From an uncultured Eubacteriales bacterium (GTDB taxonomy: Bacteria; Bacillota; Clostridia; Oscillospirales; Acutalibacteraceae): a stretch of DNA of 49,318 nt. The notes under the pieces were generated by a model, which was not told the DNA's origin, did no database searches, and was given only the letters and a program-made list of their open reading frames with translations. Positions 7,394 through 16,382 of the stretch are shown in pieces. The DNA lies in assembly GCA_949299505.1 (NCBI GenBank), contig CASGAS010000005.1, positions 1 to 49,318 of the forward strand, given 5' to 3'. Numbering within the stretch: the first letter of the stretch is position 1; every line of letters starts with the position of its first letter. The position numbers were made by a program, and so were the translations under genes.

Positions 7394-9454
7394 GTGCGGG
7401 AGTTTGTCGGGAAAAAGCTGGAGGCCGCCGTGGAAATGCTGCCTGCCCAAACGGAGGACTACGACCGCGCGCTTTCGCGCGTGCGTGCGCAGTTCGGGGA
7501 CGGGCAAATCGAGCCGCTTTTGCCTGAGACACAGAAAAGCGCCGTGCTGGCGCTGTGCGCGGCGCTCGACTATTTGCAAAACGCGCAGAAAAGCGATTTG
7601 AAAAACATGCATACCGTGCAGGTTTACGCCGACGCGCGGCAGATGAAGCTCAATCTGACCACGCGGCGCAACCTGGAACTGACCGAGACCATGCGCGACC
7701 GTGAAAAGCGCGGCTCGCTTTTGTGGGTGCTGGATAAAACCCGGACCGCCATGGGCAAGCGGATGCTGCGCGCCTGGGTGGAAAGCCCGCTTTGCGACTG
7801 CGCCGCCATTTCCCGGCGGCAGAATGCGGTCGAGGAGCTGCTGAACGATTCTGTAAGGCTAAACGACTTTACACAAAAGCTCTCCGGCATTTACGACCTG
7901 GAGCGGCTGATGACGCGCGTCGTCTATGGCACCGCCAACGCCAAGGAGCTTTTGTCTCTGCAAAGCACGCTCGAACCGCTGCCCGCCGTCCGGGATATGC
8001 TCGGCGACTGCCGTGCGCAGCTTCTGCGCGAGGTCGCCGCGGACCTGGATACGCTCGAGGACGTGCGCGAGCTGGTCGCCGCCGCAATTCGGGAGGACGC
8101 GCCGTTCTCCGTGCGGGAGGGCGGGATGATTCGCCGCGGCTTTAACGCGGAGCTTGACGAGCTGCACACCGTTGTCGAGGGCGGCAAGGGGTATTTGGGC
8201 GAGCTTGAGCGCAGTGAGCAGGAGAAAACCGGCATCAAAAAGCTCAAGGTCGGGTACAACCGGGTGTTCGGGTACTATTACGAGGTCTCCAATTCCTTTA
8301 AGGAGCTGGTGCCCGACACCTACATTCGTAAGCAGACGCTGACGAACTGCGAGCGCTACATCACCGAGGAGCTCAAGGCGCTGGAATCCAAGGTTCTCGG
8401 CGCGCAGGAGCGCATTGTCAGCTTGGAATACGAAATCTTCTGCGCGGTGCGCAAAAAAATTGCCGCGCAGTACGAGCGCACCCGCCGCACGGCGCGCGCC
8501 GTGGCGACGCTCGACACGCTGTGCTCGCTGGCGTCGGTCGCGGCGGCGAACCGCTATACCCGGCCCGAGGTCAACGACTCCGACCGCATTGTGATTACGC
8601 AGGGGCGCCACCCGGTCATCGAAAAGATGCTCGGCGGCACGCCGTTTGTGCCGAACGACACGCTTCTTGACTGCGGCGAGAACCGCACCATGATTCTGAC
8701 CGGGCCCAACATGGCGGGCAAATCCACCTATATGCGCCAGGTCGCGCTGCTGGTGCTGCTTGCGCAAATGGGCAGCTTTGTCCCGGCGCAGCATGCCGAA
8801 ATCGGGATTTGCGACAGCATTTTCACCCGTGTCGGCGCGTCGGACGACTTGGCGAGCGGCCAGTCCACCTTTATGGTGGAAATGCGCGAGGTTGCGGAAA
8901 TTCTCGAAAACGCGACGGAAAAAAGCCTGATTATTTTAGACGAGATAGGCCGCGGGACTTCGACCTACGACGGCATGAGCATTGCGCGCGCGGTGCTGGA
9001 GTATACCGCGGACCGCAAAAGGCTGGGCGCCAAGACCCTGTTTGCGACGCATTACCACGAGCTTACGGAGCTTGAAGAAACCGTGCCGGGCGTGAAAAAC
9101 TACAACATCGCGGTCAAAAAGCACGGCGACGACATCACGTTTTTGCGGCGTATTGTGCGCGGCGGGGCGGACGGCAGCTACGGGATAGACGTGGCGAAGC
9201 TGGCCGGCGTGCCGGAAACGGTCGTGCGCCGCGCCAAGGTGATTCTCAAGGCGCTCGAGGAGAACGAGACCCCCGCGCCGCCGCGGCGCGCGGCGCCGCA
9301 GCTCCAGGCGCCCGACGGGCAGACGAGCCTTGCCGGGAACGCCGCCATGGAAATTGCCGACGAGCTGAAAAGGCTTGATGTCAACACTCTGACGCCCATT
9401 GAGGCGCTGACGAAGTTGTATGCTTTGGCGGACCGCGCCAAGCAGGAAAGCTAA
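7394..9454 (+). CDS. mutS: MutS, C-terminal part (core, clamp, ATPase) after the in-frame TAG
   Basis: Continuation of mutS in the same frame. A GTG at 7394, three bases after the TAG, could allow restart by translational coupling and give 686 residues without the mismatch-binding domain; no ribosome site precedes it. The core/lever, clamp (LDELHTVVEGGKGYL) and ATPase parts are intact: Walker A TGPNMAGKST at 8699-8728, Walker B LIILDEIGRGTSTYDG near 8930-8980, signature GQSTFMVEM. If the stop is real and not read through, the product could dimerise and hydrolyse ATP but not read mismatches. mutL follows after 58 bases. Confidence 0.9.
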   Translation: MREFVGKKLEAAVEMLPAQTEDYDRALSRVRAQFGDGQIEPLLPETQKSAVLALCAALDYLQNAQKSDLKNMHTVQVYADARQMKLNLTTRRNLELTETMRDREKRGSLLWVLDKTRTAMGKRMLRAWVESPLCDCAAISRRQNAVEELLNDSVRLNDFTQKLSGIYDLERLMTRVVYGTANAKELLSLQSTLEPLPAVRDMLGDCRAQLLREVAADLDTLEDVRELVAAAIREDAPFSVREGGMIRRGFNAELDELHTVVEGGKGYLGELERSEQEKTGIKKLKVGYNRVFGYYYEVSNSFKELVPDTYIRKQTLTNCERYITEELKALESKVLGAQERIVSLEYEIFCAVRKKIAAQYERTRRTARAVATLDTLCSLASVAAANRYTRPEVNDSDRIVITQGRHPVIEKMLGGTPFVPNDTLLDCGENRTMILTGPNMAGKSTYMRQVALLVLLAQMGSFVPAQHAEIGICDSIFTRVGASDDLASGQSTFMVEMREVAEILENATEKSLIILDEIGRGTSTYDGMSIARAVLEYTADRKRLGAKTLFATHYHELTELEETVPGVKNYNIAVKKHGDDITFLRRIVRGGADGSYGIDVAKLAGVPETVVRRAKVILKALEENETPAPPRRAAPQLQAPDGQTSLAGNAAMEIADELKRLDVNTLTPIEALTKLYALADRAKQES

Positions 9455-9472
9455 AGAACTTTACATACGATG

Positions 9473-9494
9473 CGGACGGTTCGTAAGCCGTCCG
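9473..9494 (+). other. Hairpin in the mutS-mutL spacer
   Basis: Perfect 7-bp stem CGGACGG / CCGTCCG with an 8-base loop, ending three bases before the AAAGGA ribosome site of mutL. It has no T run, so it is not a terminator; it may affect mutL translation or mRNA stability. Confidence 0.45.
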
Positions 9495-9512
9495 GGAAAG
9501 GAACGAGACCGC

Positions 9513-11390
9513 ATGCCCACCATCCGCCAGCTCCCGAAGGACATTGCCCAGCGCATCGCCGCCGGCGAGGTCGTGGAACGACCCGCGTCGGTGGTTAAGG
9601 AGCTTTTGGAAAATGCGATTGACGCGGGCGCCAAGCACATAACGCTGGAAATCCGCAACGGCGGCGTGCGGTACATCCGCTTGACTGACGACGGGTGCGG
9701 CATTGCGCGCGCGGACGTGCCGACGGCGTTTTTGAGCCATGCGACAAGCAAAATTCAAACGGCGGACGATCTCGACGCCATTTTGACGCTCGGCTTCCGC
9801 GGCGAGGCGCTGCCCTCCGTTGCGGCGGTCTCTCACCTGGAAATGCTGACGCGCACGGAAGCGGAACCGGTCGGCACGCGCATTGTGCTCGAGGGCGGCG
9901 AACAGCTTTCGCTCGAGGACGCCGGCTGCCCCGTCGGGACGACCGTTTTTGTGCGCGACCTGTTTTACAACACCCCGGCGCGCATGAAGTTTTTGCGTTC
10001 CGACCGTTCCGAAGGGCTTGCCGTCGCGGCGGTCGCCGACCATATCGCGCTGTCGCACCCGGACGTCTCCGTCCGGTTTATCCGCGACGACCGCGAGCAG
10101 CTCTGCACGCCCGGAAACGGCGATTTGCTTGCGTGCATCCATGCGGTCTATGGCAAGGATTTTGCCGAAACGCTGCTGCCCGCCGCCTGCACGCAGGACG
10201 GCATTGCGGTGCGCGGCTATGTTTCCAAGCCGTATTGTGCGCGCGGGTCGAGCTCCATGCAGCATTTCTATGTCAACGACCGCTACATCAAATCCCGCTC
10301 CGGCGCCGCGGCCCTTGCCGAAAGCTATAAAAACAGCATCATGGTCGGCAAATACCCGGCGTGCGTTCTGTTTTTGACGGTGGACCCGGCAACGGTGGAC
10401 GTCAACGTTCATCCGGCCAAAACCGAGGTCCGCTTTTCCAACGAAAAGGCGGTGTTCGACGTGGTGTACCGCGCGGCAAAGGCGGCCATTGCAGCCGACG
10501 CCTCCCGCCCGAGCGTCGAGCTTTCCCCGCCGGACCGCAGCGTGCTGCGAAAGGCGTACGCGTCCGGCGAGCAGCTTTCCATGCCGCAGGCCGAAGAACC
10601 GGCGGCGCACAGCGCGCCTTTGCAGTCTGCACCCGCGCCCACGCCTGCGCCCGCGCAGCTTCGCGCCTATGAAACGCTGCTGCACGACACGAAAACGGCG
10701 TACGACGCCGAAGACCTGCCGGATTTAAGCGTGCCGAGCGCACCCGCGCCCGCCGCGCCCGCGCCGGAAAAAGCGCCCGAGCCCCCGACGGCCTTTGCGG
10801 CGGCGCCCGCTTCGCAAACGGCGGATTTCCGCGTTTTGGGCGAGGCGTTTTGCACCTATATCATGGTCGAGCAGGGCGACGAGCTTCTGCTTATTGACAA
10901 GCACGCCGCGCACGAGCGGATGCTGTATAACGATTTGAAGAAAAACAACGGCGACGCCGGCAGCCAGCTGCTGCTTGCGCCGGTGCCCGTGACCCTGAGC
11001 AAGGAGGAGTACGCCGCCGTGCTCGAGCACACGCAGCTGCTTGCGCGCGCCGGATTTTCCCTGGAGGATTTCGGCGGCGGCACGGTGCTGGTGCGCGCCT
11101 GCCCGCTGAATTTGGAAAAAGAGGACATAACGGCGCTTGTCACGGAATTTGCCGGGCGGCTGTGCCGGTATCACCGCGAGGTGCAGGCGGCAAAGCTTGA
11201 CTGGCTGTATCATTCCGTCGCGTGCCGCGCCGCCATTAAGGCGGGCGACCATACGACGGCGTATGAGCTGCGGGATTTTGTCGGGCGGCTGCTTTCCGAC
11301 CCCGACGTCCGCTATTGTCCGCACGGCCGGCCCGTGTGCATCACGCTTTCCCGCGCGCAGCTTGAAAAGCAGTTCGGGAGGGACGCGTGA
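9513..11390 (+). CDS. mutL: DNA mismatch repair protein MutL
   Basis: 625 residues. The N-terminal GHKL ATPase shows ELLENAIDAGA (E30, N34), DDGCGI (59-64), ATSKI (77-81) and GFRGEAL (94-100). A Pro/Ala-rich linker (~360-440) joins it to a C-terminal endonuclease-type domain with D462-K-H-A-A-H-E468, ACRAAIKAG, CPHGRP and a final QLEKQFGR. In the canonical DQHA(X)2E(X)4E motif the second residue is Lys and the last Glu is Asn473. ATG 9513 follows AAAGGA; the frame is open upstream into mutS but without a ribosome site. The stop overlaps the miaA start (TGATG). Confidence 0.96.
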   Translation: MPTIRQLPKDIAQRIAAGEVVERPASVVKELLENAIDAGAKHITLEIRNGGVRYIRLTDDGCGIARADVPTAFLSHATSKIQTADDLDAILTLGFRGEALPSVAAVSHLEMLTRTEAEPVGTRIVLEGGEQLSLEDAGCPVGTTVFVRDLFYNTPARMKFLRSDRSEGLAVAAVADHIALSHPDVSVRFIRDDREQLCTPGNGDLLACIHAVYGKDFAETLLPAACTQDGIAVRGYVSKPYCARGSSSMQHFYVNDRYIKSRSGAAALAESYKNSIMVGKYPACVLFLTVDPATVDVNVHPAKTEVRFSNEKAVFDVVYRAAKAAIAADASRPSVELSPPDRSVLRKAYASGEQLSMPQAEEPAAHSAPLQSAPAPTPAPAQLRAYETLLHDTKTAYDAEDLPDLSVPSAPAPAAPAPEKAPEPPTAFAAAPASQTADFRVLGEAFCTYIMVEQGDELLLIDKHAAHERMLYNDLKKNNGDAGSQLLLAPVPVTLSKEEYAAVLEHTQLLARAGFSLEDFGGGTVLVRACPLNLEKEDITALVTEFAGRLCRYHREVQAAKLDWLYHSVACRAAIKAGDHTTAYELRDFVGRLLSDPDVRYCPHGRPVCITLSRAQLEKQFGRDA

Positions 11391-12334
11391 TGGCGCCGCT
11401 TCCGGTTCTGGCCGTCGTGGGGCCGACCGCTTCGGGGAAAACGGCGCTTGCCGTGGAATTGGCGCTGGCGCTGGACGGCGAGGTCGTTTCGGCGGACTCC
11501 ATGCAGATTTACCGCGGGATGGATATTGCCTCCGCCAAACCCACAAAAGCGGAAATGCGCGGCGTCCCGCACCATATGATGGATTTTTTGGACCCGGAAA
11601 CGCCCTACAGCGTGGCGGCCTATGTGCAAGAGGCCGCCGCCTGCATCCGGGATATTGCCGTCCGGGGCAAAACGGTAATTGTCGCGGGCGGAACCGGGCT
11701 TTACATCGACAGCCTGCTTTCCGGCACGGCGTTTGTCGAAACGCCGTCCGACCCGGCGCTGCGCCGGTTGCTTGAAGCGCAGTATGACGCCGAGGGCGGG
11801 GAGGCGCTGCTGCAAAGGCTTGCCGGCGTTGACCGCGAAACCGCGTCGCGCCTGCACGCCAACGACAAAAAGCGGATTGTGCGCGCCCTGGAGGTCCATG
11901 CGCAGACGGGCCTGCCGCCCGCACAGCTTGCCGAGGCCTCCCACAGCGCGCCGTCGCCGTATAAGCCCGTATATATTGGGCTTGCCTTTCAGGACCGCGC
12001 CGTTTTATACGAGCGCATTGACCGCCGCGTGGACGCAATGCTTCGCGCCGGCCTGCTTGACGAAGCGCGCGCATTTTTCGCAAAGCATGCCGCCACGGCC
12101 GCGCAGGCGATTGGCTACAAGGAGCTGAAGCCGTATTTAGACGGCCGTGTGCCGCTGGAAACGGCCGTGGAATCGCTCAAGCGCGCCACGCGCCGGTATG
12201 CGAAGCGGCAGCTGACCTGGTTTCGCCGCAACGAAGCCATCCACTGGATTTATCCCGACGCCTGCCCGCCGGAGGACCTGCGCGCCGAGGCGTTAGAAAT
12301 CGCGAAGGCGGTGACCGAATGTCCGGAAAAGTAG
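11390..12334 (+). CDS. miaA: tRNA dimethylallyltransferase MiaA
   Basis: 314 residues. Transfers a dimethylallyl group from DMAPP to N6 of A37 in tRNA, producing the substrate of MiaB. Visible motifs are the P-loop GPTASGKT (11-18), DSMQIYRGMDIASAKPT, HHMMDFLDP and GGTGLYIDSLL. ATG 11390 overlaps the mutL TGA by one base and has GGAGGG seven bases upstream; a GTG three bases earlier is the alternative. The gene ends in TAG and overlaps the next gene by 16 bases, pointing to coupled translation. Confidence 0.96.
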   Translation: MAPLPVLAVVGPTASGKTALAVELALALDGEVVSADSMQIYRGMDIASAKPTKAEMRGVPHHMMDFLDPETPYSVAAYVQEAAACIRDIAVRGKTVIVAGGTGLYIDSLLSGTAFVETPSDPALRRLLEAQYDAEGGEALLQRLAGVDRETASRLHANDKKRIVRALEVHAQTGLPPAQLAEASHSAPSPYKPVYIGLAFQDRAVLYERIDRRVDAMLRAGLLDEARAFFAKHAATAAQAIGYKELKPYLDGRVPLETAVESLKRATRRYAKRQLTWFRRNEAIHWIYPDACPPEDLRAEALEIAKAVTECPEK

Positions 12335-13608
12335 AACAACCTAAAGATGGCAAAGTCGTGACGCTTCCGGCGCCGCGCAGCCGGCGGCGGAACCTGCTGT
12401 ATGCGGTTGTGGCCATCCTGGTGGTGGGATTTTGCATATACGAGATTTTCCGCATCAATTACGCGCCCGTCAAGACGGAGGTCGCGCTTGAAACCACGGT
12501 GGAAAACGCCGTGACCGTCGAAGGGCTTGTGGTGCGCGACGAGAGCTATATCCGCGCCGACGCCGCCGGGACGCTTGTGCCGCTTGTAACGGACGGACAC
12601 CGTGTGGCGGGGGGCGACGCGGTTGCGGTTGTGTTTTCGTCTGAGGAAGCCGCGCGCAATTATACGCAGCTGCAGCAGGTGCGCGAGGATATCGCCTATT
12701 TTGAATCCCTGCAAAACAAGCTAGGCGCTTCTACGGCGGACGTAGACGTGCTCGAGGAGCAGATTTATTCCGCCGCCCAGAACTTTGTGCTGGCCACGCG
12801 CACCGGCACGCCGGACACCTACGCGTCTTACGCGCAGGCGGTCTGCGAGGCCATCACCTCCCGGCAGCTTTCCACGGGGACGCAGATTGACCCGACCGAA
12901 AAGCTCGCGTCGCTGCGCGCGCAGCTGCAAACGCTGGAGGCCGCGGCGGGCGGCTACGCCACCGTTACGGCCGGCACCCCCGGGTATTATATCAGCCATG
13001 TGGACGGCTACGAAACCGTTTTGGCCTATGACGACGTGCTGGAGGCCTCCGGCGACACGCTGGCGGCGGCGCTTTCTGCCGAACCGGCCGCGGCCGGCGA
13101 GCTGCAGGGCTGCATGGGCAAGCTGGTCGACGCGTTCGACTGGTACTTAATTTGCGTGCTGGACGCCGAAACGGCGGTATCCGTCGCCTCCGGCGACACG
13201 CTGACGGTGGAATTTCCGCTGACCGCCGCCGACAGCGTCCGGACAAAGGTCGAGGCGGTGCGCCCGACGTCGGACGGAAGAACGGCGCTGGTGCTTTCCT
13301 GCAACTGGATGAACCAGCAGTACGCGTCGCTGCGCACCGAGCAGGTGCGGCTGGTGTTTGACGAGATTACGGGCTTTCGCGTCAACAACCGCGCCATTCG
13401 CGAGGTGGACGGCGAGCAGGGGGTTTATGTTGTCAGCGGCAACCTGATTGAATTCAAAAAGATTTCGATTGCCTATTCCGACAGCGAATATTCCGTGTGC
13501 GTCACGCCGACGGATGACAACGGGTATCCGCTTGGCGGGTATGTGGAGCGGTACGATGAGATTATAGTGGAAGGGACGGACCTGTATGACGGAAAAATCT
13601 TGGGATGA
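12319..13608 (+). CDS. HlyD-like membrane-anchored protein
   Basis: 429 residues. A short cytoplasmic basic head (RSRRR at 20-24) precedes one membrane helix (~26-43). The rest is predicted outside the cell: an N-terminal biotinyl-lipoyl-like segment (VEGLVVRDESYIRADAAGTLVPLV, split here only for naming), a helical stretch (~110-220) and a C-terminal beta region. This layout matches HlyD/adaptor-type proteins found in Clostridia ahead of the yggS-sepF-divIVA block. No transporter partner is adjacent, so a cell-envelope or division role is as likely as export; that is inference. It overlaps both miaA (16 bases) and yggS (23 bases). Confidence 0.75.
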   Translation: MSGKVEQPKDGKVVTLPAPRSRRRNLLYAVVAILVVGFCIYEIFRINYAPVKTEVALETTVENAVTVEGLVVRDESYIRADAAGTLVPLVTDGHRVAGGDAVAVVFSSEEAARNYTQLQQVREDIAYFESLQNKLGASTADVDVLEEQIYSAAQNFVLATRTGTPDTYASYAQAVCEAITSRQLSTGTQIDPTEKLASLRAQLQTLEAAAGGYATVTAGTPGYYISHVDGYETVLAYDDVLEASGDTLAAALSAEPAAAGELQGCMGKLVDAFDWYLICVLDAETAVSVASGDTLTVEFPLTAADSVRTKVEAVRPTSDGRTALVLSCNWMNQQYASLRTEQVRLVFDEITGFRVNNRAIREVDGEQGVYVVSGNLIEFKKISIAYSDSEYSVCVTPTDDNGYPLGGYVERYDEIIVEGTDLYDGKILG

Positions 13609-14311
13609 GCAGCGCTTTGCGGACATCGAATATAACCTGCAGGCGATTCGCGAGGAGATTGCCCGCGCGGCGGAGGCCTCCGGCCGGACGGCTGCGGATA
13701 TCGATTTCATGGCGGTGACAAAGACCGTGGACGAGCGGTTCATCAACCACGCAATCGACTGCGGCGTGACGCTGATTGGGGAAAACCGTGTGCAGGAGCT
13801 GCTGCGGAAAAAGCCGAACCTGCACCTGGCGGGCGTGCGCAAAAATCTGATCGGGCACCTGCAGACCAACAAGGTCGCCCAGATTGTCGGCGAAGTGGAT
13901 ATGATTGAGTCGGTCGATTCTTTGAAGGTTGCGCGCGAAATCGGCAAGCAGTCGGTTAAAAAGGGGCTTGTGACCGACGTGCTCGTCGAGGTGAACATCG
14001 GCCTGGAGGAAAGCAAAACGGGCTTTGTGCCCGAGGCGGCGCCCGACGCCGTCGCCGAAATGGCCGAAATCCAGGGGATTCGCATCTGCGGGCTGATGAG
14101 CGTGCCGCCCATTTGCGAAGACCGGGCAAAACTTTGTAAATATTTTGAAAATATGTACAATATGTATGTTGACATCGGTGCAAAAAAAATAGATAATGTA
14201 TCTATGAATGTCCTGTCCATGGGTATGTCCGGCGATTTCGCCGAGGCCATTCGCGCCGGGTCCAACCACGTCCGGGTCGGCTCCCGGATTTTCGGGCCGC
14301 GCGTGTACTAA
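13586..14311 (+). CDS. yggS: YggS-family PLP homeostasis protein (YlmE)
   Basis: 241 residues. Pyridoxal-phosphate-binding TIM-barrel protein without known catalytic activity that keeps PLP and amino-acid pools balanced. K46 in DFMAVTKTV is the PLP lysine; GENRVQE, IGHLQTNK and the C-terminal signature LSMGMSGDFAEAI with SNHVRVGSRIFG are all present. It starts inside the end of the HlyD-like gene and is followed by sepF, the same order as ylmE-ylmF in Bacillus. Confidence 0.95.
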   Translation: MTEKSWDEQRFADIEYNLQAIREEIARAAEASGRTAADIDFMAVTKTVDERFINHAIDCGVTLIGENRVQELLRKKPNLHLAGVRKNLIGHLQTNKVAQIVGEVDMIESVDSLKVAREIGKQSVKKGLVTDVLVEVNIGLEESKTGFVPEAAPDAVAEMAEIQGIRICGLMSVPPICEDRAKLCKYFENMYNMYVDIGAKKIDNVSMNVLSMGMSGDFAEAIRAGSNHVRVGSRIFGPRVY

Positions 14312-14327
14312 AACAGGAGGGTATAGT

Positions 14328-14798
14328 ATGAGTTTTTTGGATAAGGTCAAGAACATGGTCAACGTCTCGGAGGACGACTATTACGACGAGCTGGAATCCG
14401 ACGATTTCCGCCAGGACCCCGTTGAACCGGAGGAGCCCGAGGAGCCCCGCCGCGTTTCCCGCCGTGCGCGCGAACGCGACCGGGACCGCGACAGCGACAA
14501 TGTGGTTAACATCCACACAACCGCCCGCCTGCAGGTCGTGCTTGCCAAGCCCGAGAGCTTTGAGGAAGCGCGCGACGTTGCGGACAATCTCAACGAAAAG
14601 CGTACGGTGGTGCTCAATTTGGAGTCCGCCAACCGGGAGGTCGCAAGGCGGCTTGTGGATTTCTTAAGCGGCGTAGCCTACGCCAACGGCGGCACGTTTA
14701 AGCGCGTGGCCAACAGCACGTTCATCATTACGCCCTATAATGTGGATGTCAAGGGCGACCTTTTGGATGAGCTGGAAAGCAACGGCGTGTATTTTTAA
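14328..14798 (+). CDS. sepF: Cell division protein SepF
   Basis: 156 residues. SepF bundles FtsZ filaments and ties the Z-ring to the membrane. The N-terminal amphipathic helix (MSFLDKVKNMV) is the usual membrane anchor, followed by an acidic/Arg-rich linker (~20-58) and the SepF core (VVNIHTTARLQVVLAKP ... RRLVDFLSGVAYANGG). ATG 14328 has a perfect AGGAGG seven bases upstream, so the longer open frame is not used. It lies between yggS and divIVA. Confidence 0.96.
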   Translation: MSFLDKVKNMVNVSEDDYYDELESDDFRQDPVEPEEPEEPRRVSRRARERDRDRDSDNVVNIHTTARLQVVLAKPESFEEARDVADNLNEKRTVVLNLESANREVARRLVDFLSGVAYANGGTFKRVANSTFIITPYNVDVKGDLLDELESNGVYF

Positions 14799-14829
14799 GC
14801 AATAATTTTTGGATGGGTGGAATAGAAGT

Positions 14830-15849
14830 ATGCTGACTCCGGAAACACTGAAGGCGAAGTCCTTTCAGGCAACAGGACGCGGTGCGTACCGCGCCGACGA
14901 CGTCGACGGCTTTTTTGCCGAGGTCAAAGCGTCCTATGAGCAAATGTTCAAGGAAAACGGCGAGCTGATTAAAAAAATCAGCCTGCTGGCCAATAAGGTC
15001 GAGCAATATAAAGAGGAAGAGGACAGTCTGCGCAAGGCCCTGATTTCCGCGCAGACGCTTGCCGACAAAATCGTCCGCGACGCCAAGGAAAGCGTCGAGG
15101 GTACGATTGAAAAAGCGGAAGCCGACGCCGAGGAAATGCGCAAGGAAGCGCAGAAGCAGGCGCAGGAAATCGTCGCCGCGGCCAAGGCGGAAGCGGACAC
15201 GGTCGTGCTGCAGGGCAAAAAGGACGCGGAAGAAATTTTGGGCGCCGTCAACCGCAAGGTCATGAAGGAAAGCCTGGAATTTGAAGCGCTGCAAAAGAAG
15301 GCGTCGGAGTTCCGCGCGGAGCTGCTGTCTTTGTACAAAGAGCACCTGAACCTTATCAATTCCATTCCGGAATATGTTGCGGCTGAAATGGAAAAGGAAG
15401 CGCCGCAGGCAGAAGCGCAGCCCGCTGCGCCTGCCGAGCCTGCCGAGCCGGAAGCCGAAGCGGCCGAGGAAGCGGCGCCTGCGGCTGAAAAGGCAGACGA
15501 AGCGCAAGAGACCGCAGAGACGGAAGCGGCCGAGGAAGCCGAAGAGGCGGTCCCGGTCGTGTTTGAGGACATCTCCTCCGGTGCGGAAGAAGCGGAAGAG
15601 CCAAAGCTGGCGCCCGCCGACGCGGAAGCGTCGTCGGAAATGGACGCCGATGCGGACGCCGATGCGGATATCGAAGGCTTTACGCTGGACCTTGATGCGC
15701 TTGCGGACGAGGAGGAAGAGGAAGAAGCGCCCGCCGCGGCTGCGCACGCGTATGCGACGATTGAAGAGACGGACGACGAGGCCGATGCGTCCGCCGACGA
15801 AGAGGACGACGCGCCCGCTTCGTTTAAGAGCTTCTTTAAGAAAAAATAA
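14830..15849 (+). CDS. divIVA: DivIVA-domain septum/pole protein
   Basis: 339 residues. The N-terminal DivIVA lipid-binding motif (MLTPETLKAKSFQATGRG, then DDVDGFFAEV) is followed by coiled coil to about residue 190, then a long Ala/Glu-rich acidic tail (~190-325) ending in KSFFKKK. DivIVA senses curved membrane and recruits division or wall-growth factors. The tail is unusually long and acidic compared with Bacillus DivIVA (~164 residues). The start chosen is ATG 14830, with GGTGG nine bases before it; TTG 14809 is an in-frame alternative that would disturb the conserved N-terminus. Confidence 0.92.
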   Translation: MLTPETLKAKSFQATGRGAYRADDVDGFFAEVKASYEQMFKENGELIKKISLLANKVEQYKEEEDSLRKALISAQTLADKIVRDAKESVEGTIEKAEADAEEMRKEAQKQAQEIVAAAKAEADTVVLQGKKDAEEILGAVNRKVMKESLEFEALQKKASEFRAELLSLYKEHLNLINSIPEYVAAEMEKEAPQAEAQPAAPAEPAEPEAEAAEEAAPAAEKADEAQETAETEAAEEAEEAVPVVFEDISSGAEEAEEPKLAPADAEASSEMDADADADADIEGFTLDLDALADEEEEEEAPAAAAHAYATIEETDDEADASADEEDDAPASFKSFFKKK

Positions 15850-15887
15850 CGGCGGAGGCCGAACGGCTTCTGTTTGAGGTGGAACGG

Positions 15888-16382
15888 ATGCTTCGTTGGA
15901 TTGCCGTTCTGGCGATCGCCGTATTGATCGCAGCCGATCAGGGCTTCAAATTCTTAGCAATCGAATACTTACAACCCATTGGCAGCTTCCCTGTGCTCGA
16001 CGGCGTGTTGCAGCTTTCCTATGTCGAGAACACGGGAGCCGCCTTTGGCATATTTCGGGACCATACGACGCTGCTGACCGTTTTTACCGCGGTCGTGGTG
16101 GCGGGCGGCCTTATTCTGCTTGTGTCCGGCAAGCTGCGGGACCGCCTGGCGCTTGCGGCGGCGACGCTTGTTTTGGCGGGCGGCGCCGGGAATTTGATTG
16201 ACCGTGTGGCGCGCGGGTACGTTGTGGATTATGTGGAACCGCTGTTTGTCGATTTTGCCGTGTTCAATTTTGCCGACGTGCTGGTTTGCGTCGGCGCGGG
16301 GCTTCTGCTTTTGTATCTGATTTTGGACCTTGTCCGCGAACGCCGCCGGGCGAAAAAGGAGCCGTCCGATGGAAGCGTTTGA
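15888..16382 (+). CDS. lspA: Lipoprotein signal peptidase II
   Basis: 164 residues, four membrane helices. An aspartic protease that removes signal peptides from prolipoproteins after lipidation. The catalytic aspartates are D114 (GYVVDYVEP) and D130 (VFNFADV), and the GGAGNLIDR signature precedes them. I start at ATG 15888 with GAGGTG just upstream; GTG 15879 is an in-frame alternative. The end overlaps the following pseudouridine synthase by 14 bases, the same lspA-rluD pairing as in Bacillus. Confidence 0.95.
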   Translation: MLRWIAVLAIAVLIAADQGFKFLAIEYLQPIGSFPVLDGVLQLSYVENTGAAFGIFRDHTTLLTVFTAVVVAGGLILLVSGKLRDRLALAAATLVLAGGAGNLIDRVARGYVVDYVEPLFVDFAVFNFADVLVCVGAGLLLLYLILDLVRERRRAKKEPSDGSV

